Below, one piece after another: positions 12,018 through 24,745 of a stretch of DNA of 64,000 bases. A program made the translations under genes and the position numbers. How positions within the stretch are numbered: the first letter of the stretch is position 1; every line of letters begins with the position of its first letter. The DNA is from Nissolia schottii (lineage: Eukaryota; Streptophyta; Magnoliopsida; Fabales; Fabaceae): NCBI GenBank assembly GCA_003254905.1, contig QANU01053055.1, positions 294,316 through 358,315 on the forward strand, written 5' to 3'. The notes below the pieces were generated by a model. It was given only the letters and a program-made list of their open reading frames with translations. It was not told the origin of the DNA and made no database searches.

Positions 12018-13963
12018 TGTCACGCCCCAACCTAGAACATGACCGTACGTAGGACTATTGACCTACGAAAGCACTGACGTGACATCCTAAACATGCAATG
12101 ATTGCTAAATAATAAATAAATAAATAAATACTAGTTATTTCATTTATTAATAACTGAAAAACTGTTTACATAACTGAACTGTATATGAATGAGTTTACAA
12201 AATAATCATGTCTGAAATAAAATCTATGAACTATCATGGATCCGACCCTAGGTGTCTAGAGCATGACTGTGACTACTCGGTAGTCTCCATTATGAAGCGG
12301 AGCTTACCACAGGTATCTAGAATACTCGCCTACTGCACGAGGGGATCGTCCTCACTAGCCTCGACCAAATCTAAAAATGGTTTTAACAATAGGGTGAGTT
12401 GTCAACTCAGTGGTGGGTACCTCGGTACAGCCCAAATAGCACATATAACACATAATATGATGACATATAGATACGTGTATATACATACTGAAGGAACATG
12501 TAACAATTAAGGCAATTATAAAACTGTTATATGAAAGGAACTGAATAAACTGCATTATTGAGTAAACTGGATAAACTAAATAACTGCTTGAATATAAAAC
12601 TGATCTAGTGTACGTATGCCCACGTCCCTGGTGGAAAAGCACGATTTGAGGGAGCCGCAACTCAACCCCACTTCACCAGGATAAATCCGAGTGATTCTGG
12701 TACGCACGCAACCTAGATATCTGTGAGGGTACACATACCCTAAGTCTGAGGAGCCTAGCGCTTGTCTAATCTGCTAAATCTGGAAAGGCACGCATGCCTT
12801 AATCTGAGGAGTCTGACGCTCATAACTATCTACTACTGAGTCTGGGTTGCGAGGTCATTGACCCCGCACTGCTCTAAGTCATCTACCCTATGATCTACTG
12901 TTTGTAAAGTCTTTTAGGAAACTGTCTTTGATTATCCAAGTTGTTAAGGCATAAAACTACTGATTATGAAAAGTGTATCCTTATTTAACTAATCTTTGTT
13001 TATTATTCTAACCTAAGGACTAAGGTCTCATACTTAGGACAGGATTCCCAGGTAAGAGAGGTGTGTCACAAACGAACAATTTAGGTACCAAGTCTTGCCT
13101 AAGTCATAACTTGCCCCTCGTTAGGATCTTTGCCTTAATTAGAGTCTTTATTATTAAGTCTTATGTATAAACATAGCCTAGTATCTCCAAGGGTATCAAA
13201 TCTATGAGTTATGGTCAATATCCTAACATAACATAGCATAATATAGCATTGCTTATATAACATGGCATATGGCGTACATAGCAATTACTGAGCATACATG
13301 TATTTGGCTAGCATGTTATAACTAAATAAACAATATAATAAGTCCCTAACATGTCATGGCATAATTGATTGGATTGATGGACCACCAAAGTGGCACCACT
13401 GACGCACCAGGACTGCCACTTACCTGGAATGTCGCGGAATGGAGGAACGCTGGCACTGGGGGCTCCTAGCAGCATGGCGTTAGCACCTGGAAAGCCAACC
13501 GAAACCACCATCAAAAACCCATAAACAAAACTTTAATCTGGTAAGCCCCGCAGTAGAGATTCTAGCATCGCTACTGCGTTCCAGCATTATCACGGCATCC
13601 TGAGGACTACCGTAGGCCACCACCATCACAGCAGCAATGCTAGAGCCTACTACCTAGGTCATTCTAAAAGAAGGAGTGGCAACCCACCTAAGAGGGAGAA
13701 AAAATTGAGCAGAACTCTTCTAATAGGGAATAAATAGTCTAAATTCTGAGCGCGTTGGAATAGGGGGGAGGAAGTATATAGGCGAGGGAGTGGCCAAACG
13801 GAGGGATCGGGCCTCAAAAAATGTGGCCAAAATGAAAAAACCGCAGAACTAACACAGCGTGTGTCTCGCACAAGATGATATACGTCTCGCGCGATATACC
13901 TCTCGCGAGTTGCTCTTGGCGCCTCGCGCGAGACGCCTCCTGATCATGTTGAGGGTCACTACA
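12018..13963. mobile_element. solo LTR nested in the copia fossil
   Basis: A 1946-bp LTR fossil begins TGTCACGCCCC and ends GGGTCACTACA. It is flanked by a perfect 5-bp duplication, ATTCG (12013-12017 and 13964-13968). There is no internal retroviral-type region, so it is a solo LTR. Its terminal style matches plant Ty3/gypsy chromovirus LTRs, but it is a different family from the two 2.8-kb LTRs. The 3' part (13850-13945) carries several CTCGCGCGAGACG-type CpG-rich motifs. Confidence 0.85.
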
Positions 13964-14675
13964 ATTCGAAACTATATGCAACATATATTTATTTCTCATT
14001 TAAGGATATTTGCATATTCCTATAAGTGAATATGTCAAAAGTTCATTACTTGAAATGAGTGAATATTATTATTCACATTATCCAAATGTGTTATTTTCAT
14101 ATTTTACATTCACTGAAGTGGATTCATCTCTTAGAATGATTATAAATATTATATTAGTTTTGAGTATTTATGACATGATACTCATATCCTCCTGAAGAGG
14201 CTATATTGTTACCAATTTCTTGAAGTAAATTGGTATGTTCAATCTTTAATTTCCATTTCCTTTATTTTCATTAATTTTTATTGAATTTACTTTTATTGTT
14301 ATTCAATATTTGCAATAAAATCAATAAATTATGGTATATCTCATAATTATTAATTGAATTATTCTTTTAGAAATTTTTTAGATCAAATTTTTATTATTGA
14401 TCTTTCCATTATCGTTAGGAAAATAAGTGAATAATATATTCAATTAATATATTACTTTATAGACTCGTCTTAGATAAGATTTATCTTAAATTTGTATTTT
14501 TAATTCAAATGTTATAAATAAGAGTATATTATTGCTATTAATTTGTACTCAAATTTGTGTTTGAATTATAATTCAAAAACCAAATAGATAAGCATCTCGT
14601 GAGATATTATATACGTTGATAATTATATGTGACAATTTTCTTTCTTTTAATTATGTGATATGTTTTTATAATGTA

Positions 14676-14676
<1 letters not shown>

Positions 14677-14733
<57 letters not shown>

Positions 14734-14734
14734 T
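14677..14734. repeat. (ATT)n microsatellite
   Basis: About 19 uninterrupted trinucleotide units. Poly-Tyr and poly-Ile open frames on both strands here are artefacts. Confidence 0.95.
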
Positions 14735-16720
14735 TGAAGAAAATGATCAAAATAGTAGTGCTTATATATGTTTTAGGAGTAGTGCGATGATGAATATTAT
14801 TAAAAGGAAAACGTATATTACTCATATGATAATGAGATAAGAAAATGATAATACAACTTTTGGTAATACTAAGGTTTGAAAGTTTTAGAAGAGATAAGAT
14901 TTTGTTTCTTGTAGAAACAAAATGTATGATGCACTACTATCTATCAATTCATAAAGATAAATGAAGACCGTTATTATTTTGTTTCCTGAAGAAACAAAAT
15001 TTATAATGCACTACCAAGTCATAACAATAACTGAAGGCTCTAAAAGAGCAACTATTCTCTTTCCAAGATAAACACAAATCATTATAAATGATCAAACAAT
15101 AGTACAAAATTTATTAAAGGCTTTGAAAGAGCTAATATAGTACTAATGGGAGGAACAAAGTTTGTTATAGATAATTTCATATTATCTAGACTGTCTCAAC
15201 ACAACTTGTTAATATTTAAAAATATTAGTCAAAATGAATATCATGATAAGACTGTAAATAAGGAGAACAATAAATATCTCCATGTAATATCTATTATATT
15301 ATTCAAGAAATGTGTATTAGAAAGATACATCTTTTTCCTCCAATTTGTACTACACAAATTAATATTGACATAAAAGAAACTTATGTTATAGTAAACCAGA
15401 AGTTTACTGAACTAAATATTTTTTATCATTTGGCATGACCGATTAGGCTATCCTGGTATAATTATGATGCGAAAATTTTTTATAGAGAATTTACATAGAC
15501 ATTTATTGAAAAGTTAGAAGATTCTTTAATTAAATGAATTCTCTTGTGTTGTTTGCTCTCGAAGAAAAAAAAATGAGACACAATCACCAATTAAAATTGT
15601 GAAAAAATGATTTGCATTTCTAGAGTGCATCAAAGGTGAACTATGTTAGCCTATTCACCCATCATGTTGACCACTTATAAATTACATATGGTTTTAATAG
15701 ATACATCGAACGAATGGTCACATGTGTAATTGTTAACTGGTAACTTAAAATTTACGAGATTGCTTGCTTAAATAATTGAAGTGTAGAGTATCCAGATAAT
15801 ACCATTTAAACGGGTTGTCTTGATAATAATGGTGAGTTAATGTATCAAGATTTTAATGATTACTGTATGTTAAATGAAACAATAGTTGAAGAGCATGATG
15901 CTCCTATTCATGTATGGTCTAGTAGAATTATTTATTAAATGCCTCCAATTAATAGCTAAACCATTATTTATGAGAACAAAACTTCATGTTTTATCATATG
16001 GACATGTTATCTTGCATGCAACAACACTTGTATGCATCATGCCAACAAATTTTTATAAATATTCCTCATTACAATTGGTTTTTGGTCAGGAGCCAAATAT
16101 TTACCATCTTAAAATTTTTAATTGTGTAGTTATGTTCAAATTTAAACACCACAATGCACAAAGATGGGATATTAGCGAATGTTGGGAATATATGATTGAT
16201 TATGAATCCTCTTTTATTATAAACTATCTCGAACCAATCAGAGATTTATTGACAACTCATTTTATTGTTATTTTGATGAAATAATTTTTCCAACATTAGG
16301 AGGAGAAAATAAGCAGTTGAAATAGGAAATTGTATGAATACATTGTCATTATCACATTTAGAACATCATAAAAGGAAATGTGAAAAGATAAGTCAATTGC
16401 AAAGTATTGTAAATCAATTGTCGGCTTTATTTACTGACCCAAAGAAAGTTATGAAAATATCATGTATAACTGCAAATGCTCCAATTTGAGATGACGTCAC
16501 AGAAGGGCAAACTTATTTGTGCAAATGAAAATAAGTCATATTTGAAGTGTGATAGCACCAAGCAATCCACAGTCACGAGTTCAATACTCGTCCTACTCAT
16601 GCCAAGAGACACAATTATTAAATCCAGTATCGAACACAGCTCTTCCATAGCAATAAAAATCCAGTCAATGTTATTAATCCTCATTAATGTTATTAAAGCC
16701 ATTACAACCATTATCATTAA

Positions 16721-18370
16721 ATTGTAGTATCATTTTGGAGAGTTGCTTCATTAATGTCGTCTATCATCCCATCCCAAGGTTGTGATGATTGAAATGCACA
16801 AGTTTTCTCGTTCCCCCCATCCACCATGCCTCATCATTTTCCTGGATCGACTCCCTCTTTCCGCCGTAATCTTTCAAATCATTTGCGCCACGTTCCGTCA
16901 CAAAGATACGCCAATCCTGGATTTTAATTTAATATTAATCCATTCCTCCACTCTCAGTGATGAGCAGCAAGTGCTCATAGATTTCGCATCACTAGTTTCC
17001 TCATCCCCTTCAATTGATCCGAATGTTTGTTCGGCGGAACACCGTAGCAAGCTAGCCATGTACGCCTTGCTTGGCAGGCTTTGTTTTCAGATCATGGACA
17101 TGGACGAACATGTTCAAAATAATTCAATAGTAATTCGGGCCTTGTGCTAAGGGGCCTCTCATTCATAGCATTCATCAATTCAAAAGTGTGATAATAGCTG
17201 CAAAATTCCCCATATCTCTAAGATTAGAGATGGAACACCACTCGTTCAGTAGCTTAGATGACAGCAACTCGTGGTTTATAGCCCAATTATGCATTTCATC
17301 AACCATTTATTCAACCTTTTCTTCATCAACATCCGCTATAACACTTTTCACAGCCCTATTATTATTAAACTGATTATTCTTACCGTTTCCAGCTTTTTGA
17401 GTGTTATTGTCCTCGCTTATGTGTTGACCACGATTCATCACCTTGGGAGTCTTGCTTTTAGCAGCCTCCTTAGAAATAGCAACGCACATATATCTTCATA
17501 CCTCTGATTACCACTCCATCCTTATCCAGAATTTTGCTTGTTTTGCTTCAGGTTGGCTTTCGTAGCTGACACCTCAAACTCCTTCTGGAAAGGAAGATGT
17601 CAAGAACTGGAAAAGCCAGCTCCTGGTCATTGTATCATGCAGGTTCCGAGAAGCCCAATGCCCAAACCTCCCTCCTTGCCAATCTCATGATCTTCGACTG
17701 CCTGTCCCTCTTTGACAACCTTTCGTATCAACTTCCTTGTTGCCTTTTTGGCTTTGGCATTCTCTCTTGCCTCTAACTTGTCATGTAGCCTTGAATATAA
17801 TATCTAACTTGATTGATTAAAATATACAAGAATCAATCCTAAGGAAAGGAACCCCATTTTTGTTTGCATATGATTTGATAATTCCGGCATATTGAGGTAG
17901 AGAGCGCCTGTATGGCCTTATTATTTAATAGGATTCTAGATTCTCTTCTTACTTCCATTCGATTAGTAGTGATGGTAAAAATATCGAACTAACATTTGAG
18001 AATTGTTACTTTGCTCATAACAAGAGGGAGAGTAACATGATGGCCATCACCTCTTAGCTTACTTGTGATAGTCCTGATACCGTTTGGATTGAATAATATC
18101 CTCCTATTATCCAAGGAAAAAAATGTTTCTCACCAATAAGAATGTGGATAACCTAATGAAAAAATGACACGTGACATAACTAAAAAAAGTGTAATTGTAG
18201 TATTTTTATGTGGTAGGATGATGTGGCGATGTGATGAATTTTTTAAGAAATATTTTAAGTGATAATTATTTTAATTATATTAATCATAAAAGATAATTTT
18301 ATTTTGTTGAAAAGATGGTTAGGGTTAGCAATTAGGATTATAATTAAAATGGTTTTTCAATGGTGGAAGG
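16721..18370 (-). pseudogene. unidentified coding-like relic, possibly LINE ORF1-like
   Basis: On the minus strand there are coding-like stretches. One at about 17740-17630 is rich in Lys, Arg and Glu (ARENAKAKKATRKLIRKVVK). Another at about 17500-17190 includes AKSKTPKVMNRGQHIS and continues to an acidic tail, DVDEEKVE. The frame is interrupted, and I cannot match the protein to a named family. A nucleic-acid-binding ORF1 of a LINE is one possibility, on composition alone. The remainder, 17800-18370, is AT-rich with no feature I can support. Confidence 0.3.
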
Positions 18371-18414
18371 TGGGTTCAAGGGTAGCTCCTCAATGGGGGC
18401 CTCCGACGTTGACG

Positions 18415-19080
18415 TCAGTCATTGTTGTGCAAGTTCTTGACCACGACGCAGTTCGTAGGGGTGTCGTTGAACAAAGGCATCGTTGATAGTGCCGTCGTTG
18501 ACGACGAAGTCGTGTATGGCAGAGCCGTATCACCGACGACTCTGGTTCTATTAGAAATGACGGCGCAGTACACGGTCCCATAACCGCTTTCACGGATCAC
18601 GTTCTCCTCACACAACATGTTCATCGCTTCCTCGACTTCCTTTAGCGTGTACAACAGATATGCGAAGAACTTGCATCCTTGCTTGGACATGATGGAGATC
18701 AGGTTGATGGAGCTCGGAGCAGAGGTCGGAGCTTCGGCGAAGCTGAGAGGCTAGCTGATCTCAAGGATGGAGATGACGTAGGGGATCTCGTCAACGGATT
18801 TAATGTAGAAAGAGTGGAGGATGCATTCGTTGTCCTAAGCAACGATTCTGACCTTGCCGCCCTTAAGGTTGGTGATGTTGACATAGCTTGTAGTGCCGTC
18901 GACAGAGCCGGTGGCCTGAAACATGGAAGAGACAAGGGTGGTGCTGTTGGTGATCTGGTGGAGCTTCTTGGCACCGAAATAGTCGACGAGGACATGGAAG
19001 GAGAGGATGTTCTTGATGGTGGAGAGGGAATAGTGCTTGTCGAGGAGGGAGGACAAGGCAACGTAGTCAATGGAGGCTCG
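18415..19080 (-). pseudogene. chimeric pseudogene: fasciclin-like AGP fragment joined to receptor-like kinase fragment
   Basis: Reading the minus strand, 19080-18652 encodes part of a fasciclin-like arabinogalactan protein of the FLA1/FLA2 type. Visible motifs are SSLLDKHYSLSTIKNILSFH, GAKKLHQITN, SSMFQATGSVDGT, YVNITNLKGGKV, SFYIKSVDEIPYVISILEIS and MSKQGCKFFAYLL. Without any gap in frame, 18651-18535 continues as YTLKEVEEAMNMLCEENVI then SGYGTVY. This is the start of a receptor-like cytoplasmic kinase domain with its glycine loop, whose first glycine is lost (RESGYG instead of GEGGYG). About 87 bp of unclear origin follow, then VVKNLHNN, matching the kinase VAIK-lysine region. Two in-frame stops lie in the FLA part, and both ends of each parent gene are missing. 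The same-frame fusion of two unrelated gene fragments is typical of transposon-captured DNA; no terminal repeats were identified. Confidence 0.75.
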
Positions 19081-19107
19081 TGGTGGATGAGGAAATTGAA
19101 ACCCTAA

Positions 19108-21060
19108 TTTACTTCACTATTTTAACAGATTTAATGATTTTCTTTTCCTTAATGGTAAAACTTAAACAAATTACTTAATTATAACAATTAAAAGTGTAAA
19201 CTATTACACAAATAATTTGTAAAGCTTACACATCAGAAAACTCCCCTCAAATTAGCATAATTGCATTTTAACTCCTATTGACACATCACACTATTATTGG
19301 ACATTTCACAATTCTCACCCATGAGAAACTCTTGCTCTTTTCACCATAGGATGACCCTTATCCAAAACCAAATACTGCTTGATTGTATTTAGCCACCATT
19401 TGATTAATCTAAGAGCTCTCTTACCTGTCATAAAAAAATAATAATAATAATCGGCGGACATTTGATTATTTGATTATTTTATTTTTCCTCTCAAGCACAA
19501 AAAACCTAGCTAGTTAGCTTGTTCTAATGAGCACATCCAAACGAGCTTATTAATTATGCTCATTTATGGAGAGGGTGGAAAATGCAACTAAAACTGAAAG
19601 TGGATAGGTGGATAGGCTGATAATTAGATCTCCTTGCATTTTTCCACACAATTAAAGTAGCACACTGATTCAGAATAGGGCCAACCCAATAACCATTACA
19701 TCGCATACTTTGCTTTTTCTCACCCCAAATTTCCTGTCTCTGTAGTCTTGTGCCACACAAAAATGCAACAAAACTCAAGGATATTGATTTGGAGACAATG
19801 CAGAATTTTTTTTTTCCTAAGTATATTTTACGCATAAACACTGCTGAGAGGCAACGAAGAATAAATAGTGTATATTGAAGGAAGCAAAGCATGCAACTTT
19901 TAAGAAGTTATTGCGAAATAACAGTCAAAAGAAAAATCAACTTGCTACAACGCATCATGTGAGGCACAGTTAGTTTTTTTTTCTTCTTCTCATTATTACT
20001 TCAATTTTCCACAAGCCCAATTTAGCAATGCATTCATATTATGAAAGTTAGAAGATGCATATCCCTACATTATGTTTCCCCAAGTGATACAGCTTTAACA
20101 CAATTTGATGCTCCTATAAGGGTATGGATGTAAAAAGAAATACATGCCAACTAGTAAACTACAAATTCTACAGTACATCACTTAATTAAAGGAAACAATT
20201 CCATATTGCTAGGCTACGTGAAAGCAATATCAATAACCAAGCTTTTTCTCAATAGATGAGATTGGTATATGAATCAAACTATACCAAAGTGTCTTATCAC
20301 AAAGCATGTCTACTGACAAACCATTTAAGTGCATGTTTGGAAAACCATTTTTGTCCACCCCATAATCAATTCTACACACATCCAGAAGTGAAAAAAACTC
20401 ATTTCTCCATCCCTAGAATCAATTCTACACCCTCCAACCAAATCAAGTCTAATGCACGCAAGGTTGGATTCCCAGTCTAATGCTCATGATGCTAAAAGAG
20501 CAATGATCGAATACCTATGACAAAGATCTACATCAATTCAAAGCAAAAGTAAATCTCACCATCACAGGACAGGACATGTCCAAAGATAGTGCTTCCAACC
20601 GATTCCAGTGTTTTGCAGTCAATCATGTAAATCTGGTTTCTCAATTGCTGATAAACTCATGAAGATTTGGGCGTAACTCACTAGACTAAAGTAAACGCTA
20701 AACAACAACTACTTCTGAACACAGAAATTGAAACAAATGCCCAACAAATATAATAACTCAAATAATCTACTCTTTGAATATACCTATGCAATTCCAAAAT
20801 GCCAAATCAAACAAGTAAAGAAAACCAACTTTATTCCGTACTATGACAATATAACGCGCCACATAAACATTAGCAAATTATCATAAGCCACACATTAAAC
20901 AGCCTCACGGAGTGCGTTCAATTCCAACTCCGAGATGAAACATATATACACACATACATACAGATAACACAACAGCTGCTATAACATAGTTATTTCATCC
21001 ACCAAAGTTCAAACCTTTTTTCTTCCTTCTTGTTTCAACTCAACACAGCTTCTGAAAACA
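19108..21060. other. intergenic and 3' flank of the C2 gene
   Basis: No convincing frame on either strand. The minus-strand 3' untranslated region of the C2-domain gene probably occupies the right-hand few hundred bases (its stop codon is at 21061-21063). Low-complexity CATACATACA lies near 20950. Confidence 0.5.
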
Positions 21061-22011
21061 TCAATACTCAGTTGGGTGGTAATCGTAATCGCCCCTCCCA
21101 GCCACGCTAGCACTCTCGACCCTCTCCGCCATCTTCTGCTCCTCGTACTTCGCCCCTTCCTCCAAGGCAAGCCCGCCCATCGCACCAGAAACAGCCCCAA
21201 CCGCAAGCCCAGAACCCACACCCACGCCCACGCCCAGGCCCATCTTCCCGCCCTTGGGCTTCTGCTCATAGGAAGAAGAGTAATCAAGCGGCGCGGAAGG
21301 CCCGCTGGGCCCGGAATATCCAACTGGCCGATCCAGGAACGGCCTCGGCGGCATAGGCGGCGGAGGCGCACCAGGATAATACCCCGGGTAGTACCCGGAG
21401 TACTGGTCAGGGTACGAACCGCTACCGTACGAAGAAGAACCGTAAGCGGAGTATGGCGGAGAAGAAGGCGAGAAAGAGGGCGCGAACGATCTGTATTCGC
21501 GCGTGCAGTGAGGAGGAGGAGGGGTGGGATTTGGGGGTAGATAAGAGAGCATCGACGAATTAGGGTTAGGGTTTGAGTAATCTAGGTTTTGGGGGGTTCG
21601 GCCGAGGAGGCCGAGCTTGAGGTGGATCTTGCCCTGGGGGCGACCGGAGGGTCGGGAGAGGATGAATTTCCGGATCCGGATCGGGTCGGAGAGATCGTCG
21701 AGGTCCTTGAGGGGGATTCGGAGAGATCCGACGAGGGGCTTGGGGGTTTCGGAGGGGCGGGAGTGGAAGACCTCGAGGGAGAGGTAGGATGAGGAGTCGT
21801 TCAGGGAGAGGGTGAAGCGCTCGTTCCAGACGGGTTTGGTGGAGCCGGAATCGTCGGACTTGGTAGCGAGGCGGCGGTCGGGGTCGAGCCAGAAGACGAC
21901 GTAGGGGCGGAGGGGGCCGTTCTTCCAGTTGACGTTCTTGAGGTGCTTGGCGGACACGATGGTCAGGTCCAGGTCCACCGATTTCGACGGAGGAGGGCGA
22001 GATGTCGCCAT
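21061..22011 (-). CDS. SRC2-like C2-domain protein
   Basis: A single-exon gene of 316 codons from the ATG at 22011. I prefer this start (MATSRPPPSKSVDLDLTI) because the C2 domain begins right after it; the frame also extends 35 codons upstream without similarity. Residues about 10-145 form a C2 domain, a calcium/phospholipid-binding fold. Landmarks are DLTIVSAKHLKNVNW, PYVVFWLD, KPVWNERFTLSL, LSLEVFHS and VGSLRIPLKDL. Residues 150-260 are low-complexity Pro, Tyr, Ser and Gly. Near 275-300 a Gly/Val-rich hydrophobic stretch (MGLGVGVGVGSGLAVGAVSG) could contact membrane, as in SRC2 proteins. The family is linked to cold or stress responses and membrane targeting, which is family knowledge and not visible here. 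The gene is markedly GC-rich in an AT-rich setting. No break is seen. Confidence 0.9.
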   Translation of the reverse strand: MATSRPPPSKSVDLDLTIVSAKHLKNVNWKNGPLRPYVVFWLDPDRRLATKSDDSGSTKPVWNERFTLSLNDSSSYLSLEVFHSRPSETPKPLVGSLRIPLKDLDDLSDPIRIRKFILSRPSGRPQGKIHLKLGLLGRTPQNLDYSNPNPNSSMLSYLPPNPTPPPPHCTREYRSFAPSFSPSSPPYSAYGSSSYGSGSYPDQYSGYYPGYYPGAPPPPMPPRPFLDRPVGYSGPSGPSAPLDYSSSYEQKPKGGKMGLGVGVGVGSGLAVGAVSGAMGGLALEEGAKYEEQKMAERVESASVAGRGDYDYHPTEY

Positions 22012-22260
22012 TCGGGTTCGGGGTTCTGCTCTGTGAGATTCGGTAATGAGGGAAGGGGAGGGAAGGGAAGGGAAGGGTAGTAGTAATTTTGGTGTGCTGG
22101 CTTTTTTAACTATCAACCCAACTCAACTAACAAGAGTCCAGTGATAGAGGACAAAACCAAAAGCCCAAAATCTAAGACTAGTTAGTGGCAGTCTAACCCA
22201 CAAAGTTTCGAACAAATAAAAATCAAACTCTTTTTTTGAAAAAAATATATATAGTTTTTT
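22012..22260 (-). promoter_or_regulatory. 5' leader and probable promoter of the C2 gene
   Basis: In the gene's sense the leader is strongly pyrimidine-rich (complement of the GGGAAGGGAAGGG tract at 22050-22080), common in plant 5' untranslated regions. A TATA-like run (minus-strand CTATATATATTTTTTTC, 22239-22255) lies about 235 bp upstream of the chosen ATG. The transcription start is not determinable. Confidence 0.4.
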
Positions 22261-24745
22261 GTTAAAGTTATTACCATAAATGTGTAATAACTTCAACAAA
22301 AAATAAACATAGTAAAAAATAGTTGTTATTTGTTTATTTTTTTAATGTTACTTATTATTGTAACAGAATGCACAGCAATTGCGGACTCGATACGGGGTTA
22401 TTGAGCCACCGAATCCCCTTATACGACTGTATTTGGAAAATGTCGATTTGTTACAGGCAGCGTTGTTACCCCAAATTGGAGTGAACAAAGGACTTATTTC
22501 TGCGCTTGTTGAGCGGTGGAGGCCAAAAACTCACACGTTTCATCTTCCACACGGTGAATGTGCGATCACATTGGAAGATGTGAACATGATACTTGGGATT
22601 GCCAGTGACGGTGAAGCTGTAACCGCATCGGAGATTGTATTCTTGGGACCAAGTCTTGTAAATCTATGTCAGGAACTTTTTGAAGTTACACATGGTCCCA
22701 ATGACATAAACAAAGCATTCATTAATTCGGTGTGGCAGAACAATAACTTTAGTGTCGTTATCTGTAACGATATTGATGAGTATGACATGCAGCAAATAGT
22801 GACGTGGCATGCTCGCAGATATATTTTGTGGCTATTTGACAATATTTTGTTTTGTCATAAGCATGGTAGCTAGATCCATTCGAAATACTTGGTTATTCTT
22901 CGAGATTTGGGTGGCTTGGGAAAATATAGTTGGGGTTCAGCTATTATGGTCATACTTCAAATATCTTTATGTCATGCTACACGCATAAATTGTAAAGGAA
23001 TCAGTGGTTGCATGGTGCTTCTTCAAGTGTGGGCTTTTCATAGATTTTCTACACTTGCACCCAATTCACATGACCAAAACCAGTTTCATTTTCCCCTTGC
23101 AACAAGGTAATAGTTTATTAAGTTGACAGTTGCAATGTTTATTATTAGTTTAATTATGCTTATTTTTTTATTAACTTAATTAATATAATATCTTGCAGAT
23201 GGGTTGATCATGTGTATATTCTCAATCTCCATAATATTATCGTCAAAGAATGCAGAAAAGCCATAGACAACATGACCCCAGACGCGGTATAGATTAAGTA
23301 GTTAAAATATTATAAACAATTGTGTTTTGTTAATATCCCACTATAATTGATTATTTTTGTGTGCAGTTTATATGGCAGCCATATCATGAACCTAAGGTTT
23401 CCGCAGTCATCCCGGGGGAAGTGGGGAATAAACAGGTACGTGGTCAGTAGTATGTCCACTAATATGCTTTGAGATTGTTGAGTGACATGCAGCTAATCAC
23501 GTGCTCCGCCAATTTGGTTTGGTTCAGACGGTGCCTGTTGGGCCTAACTGCAACATTTCTGGGTCGCACTCATAATCTCGATTTGAGGGAAAATCCACAA
23601 GGGTTGACGTCTATAAACTGGGTGCACATGCATTATCAGTGGATTCAGAGGTGGGACAACTGCGTAGCACTAGTCACTGAGAGACTTATTTCTTATAGAT
23701 CAATTATGTAGTATTGGCAGTGGTATTTGGATAATGGTCGTAGATTTCTTAAGGAAACACACGATCATCAACAGGTACCTGATGTTTGGCACCAATACTA
23801 TCCTTTATTGTTGCATGGTAATGTGCCTCCACCATATGGATTTGATGATGCGCATCCGCATGGTTTCTATGCTCTACCTCCCCAACATGGTTTCTTTCTC
23901 CAATCTGGTTTCTATGCTCCGCTTCCCCAAACTGATTTGTATGATCTGCCTCCCCAACCTAGTTTCTATGCTTGGCTAGGCGAACAAATGGCTCAACCAT
24001 TGCACCAAATTGACGGGAACTTTGAATTGTTCAACCCTAGCCCCTTATCGTCACAATATCCTCAGAATGAAGCTGATGAAGTTGAAGTGACTCCACACCC
24101 AGTTGAAGTTGAAGTCATTCCACCTCCATATAGACCTGACACACGATCTCCTTTTCTTGGTAAAGGGTACAGTGAGCAATAGTCGTATGGTAAAAGGTCT
24201 TTCCATGTAGGATCCTCTTCAATATCTAGTGAGCCATGCATACAATCACCAAAAAGATCGGTTGACATGGATTGTGTGGAAGTGCGTAGAGGTGTTTCTG
24301 AGTCGTCAGGTTTTGGCACTAAGATTAGGGTACCGTTTAATCTAAATGAATCGCCAGAGCATGCATCATATGATGACAATGACAACACGAATAATGCAAA
24401 TTTGAGGCAACCGTCGCCTAGATCTAGTAGAAAGGGAAACTTATTTACGAGAGGGGTTCGAGGAGTGCAGAGACAGGTGCAGCGATTAATGGGGCGTCGG
24501 GGTAATGGCAATGATCTAGTACTAGAGGCGCAGCTGAGCAGGTGTATGATCTTCGAGACCGTGAAAATATCAAGGCACACAACAGATATACCCCTACAAA
24601 GGCACTTTGGCCCGTAGGCTAATCCGACTTTATAGGCCAAAGATGAATGCACATGTACCTATTTGAATTCATCAGATCCAATAATATTATTATTATTATT
24701 AAGAATAGAACATCCTCCTCCTCCTTCTTCTTCTTTTTCTTCTTA

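Larger units (their letters stand above)
10980..16720 (+). mobile_element. Ty1/copia retrotransposon fossil with a nested solo LTR
   Basis: An old copia element on the plus strand. The 5' LTR lies at about 10980-11297 (starts TGTGGATGTCCATAT). It has a TATA-like stretch before ATAAATAGACC and is followed by a primer-binding-type sequence, ACACGTTATCAATACGAG. Pol remnants appear at about 15140-15370 (protease/pre-integrase region, GGTKFVIDN), 15435 (WHDRLG-type GAG-pre-integrase motif) and 15880-16500 (integrase C-terminal region, with LVFGQEPN and FPTLGGE). The reading frames are heavily decayed, with many breaks, and no 3' LTR was found. A 1946-bp solo LTR is nested inside at 12018-13963. 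Clearly ancient relative to that insertion. Confidence 0.8.

Noticed and set aside
14607-14840. Poly-Ile and poly-Tyr frames on both strands
   Set aside because: Translation of an ATT microsatellite; no coding signal.
18679-19107. 142-codon plus-strand frame rich in Gly, Asp and Val
   Set aside because: Shadow of the FLA-kinase chimera on the minus strand.
21076-21540. Arg-rich 154-codon plus-strand frame
   Set aside because: Antisense shadow of the GC-rich C2-domain gene.
24062-24652. 196-codon minus-strand frame
   Set aside because: Antisense shadow of the PMD relic; no domain, and the plus strand has the recognisable motifs.
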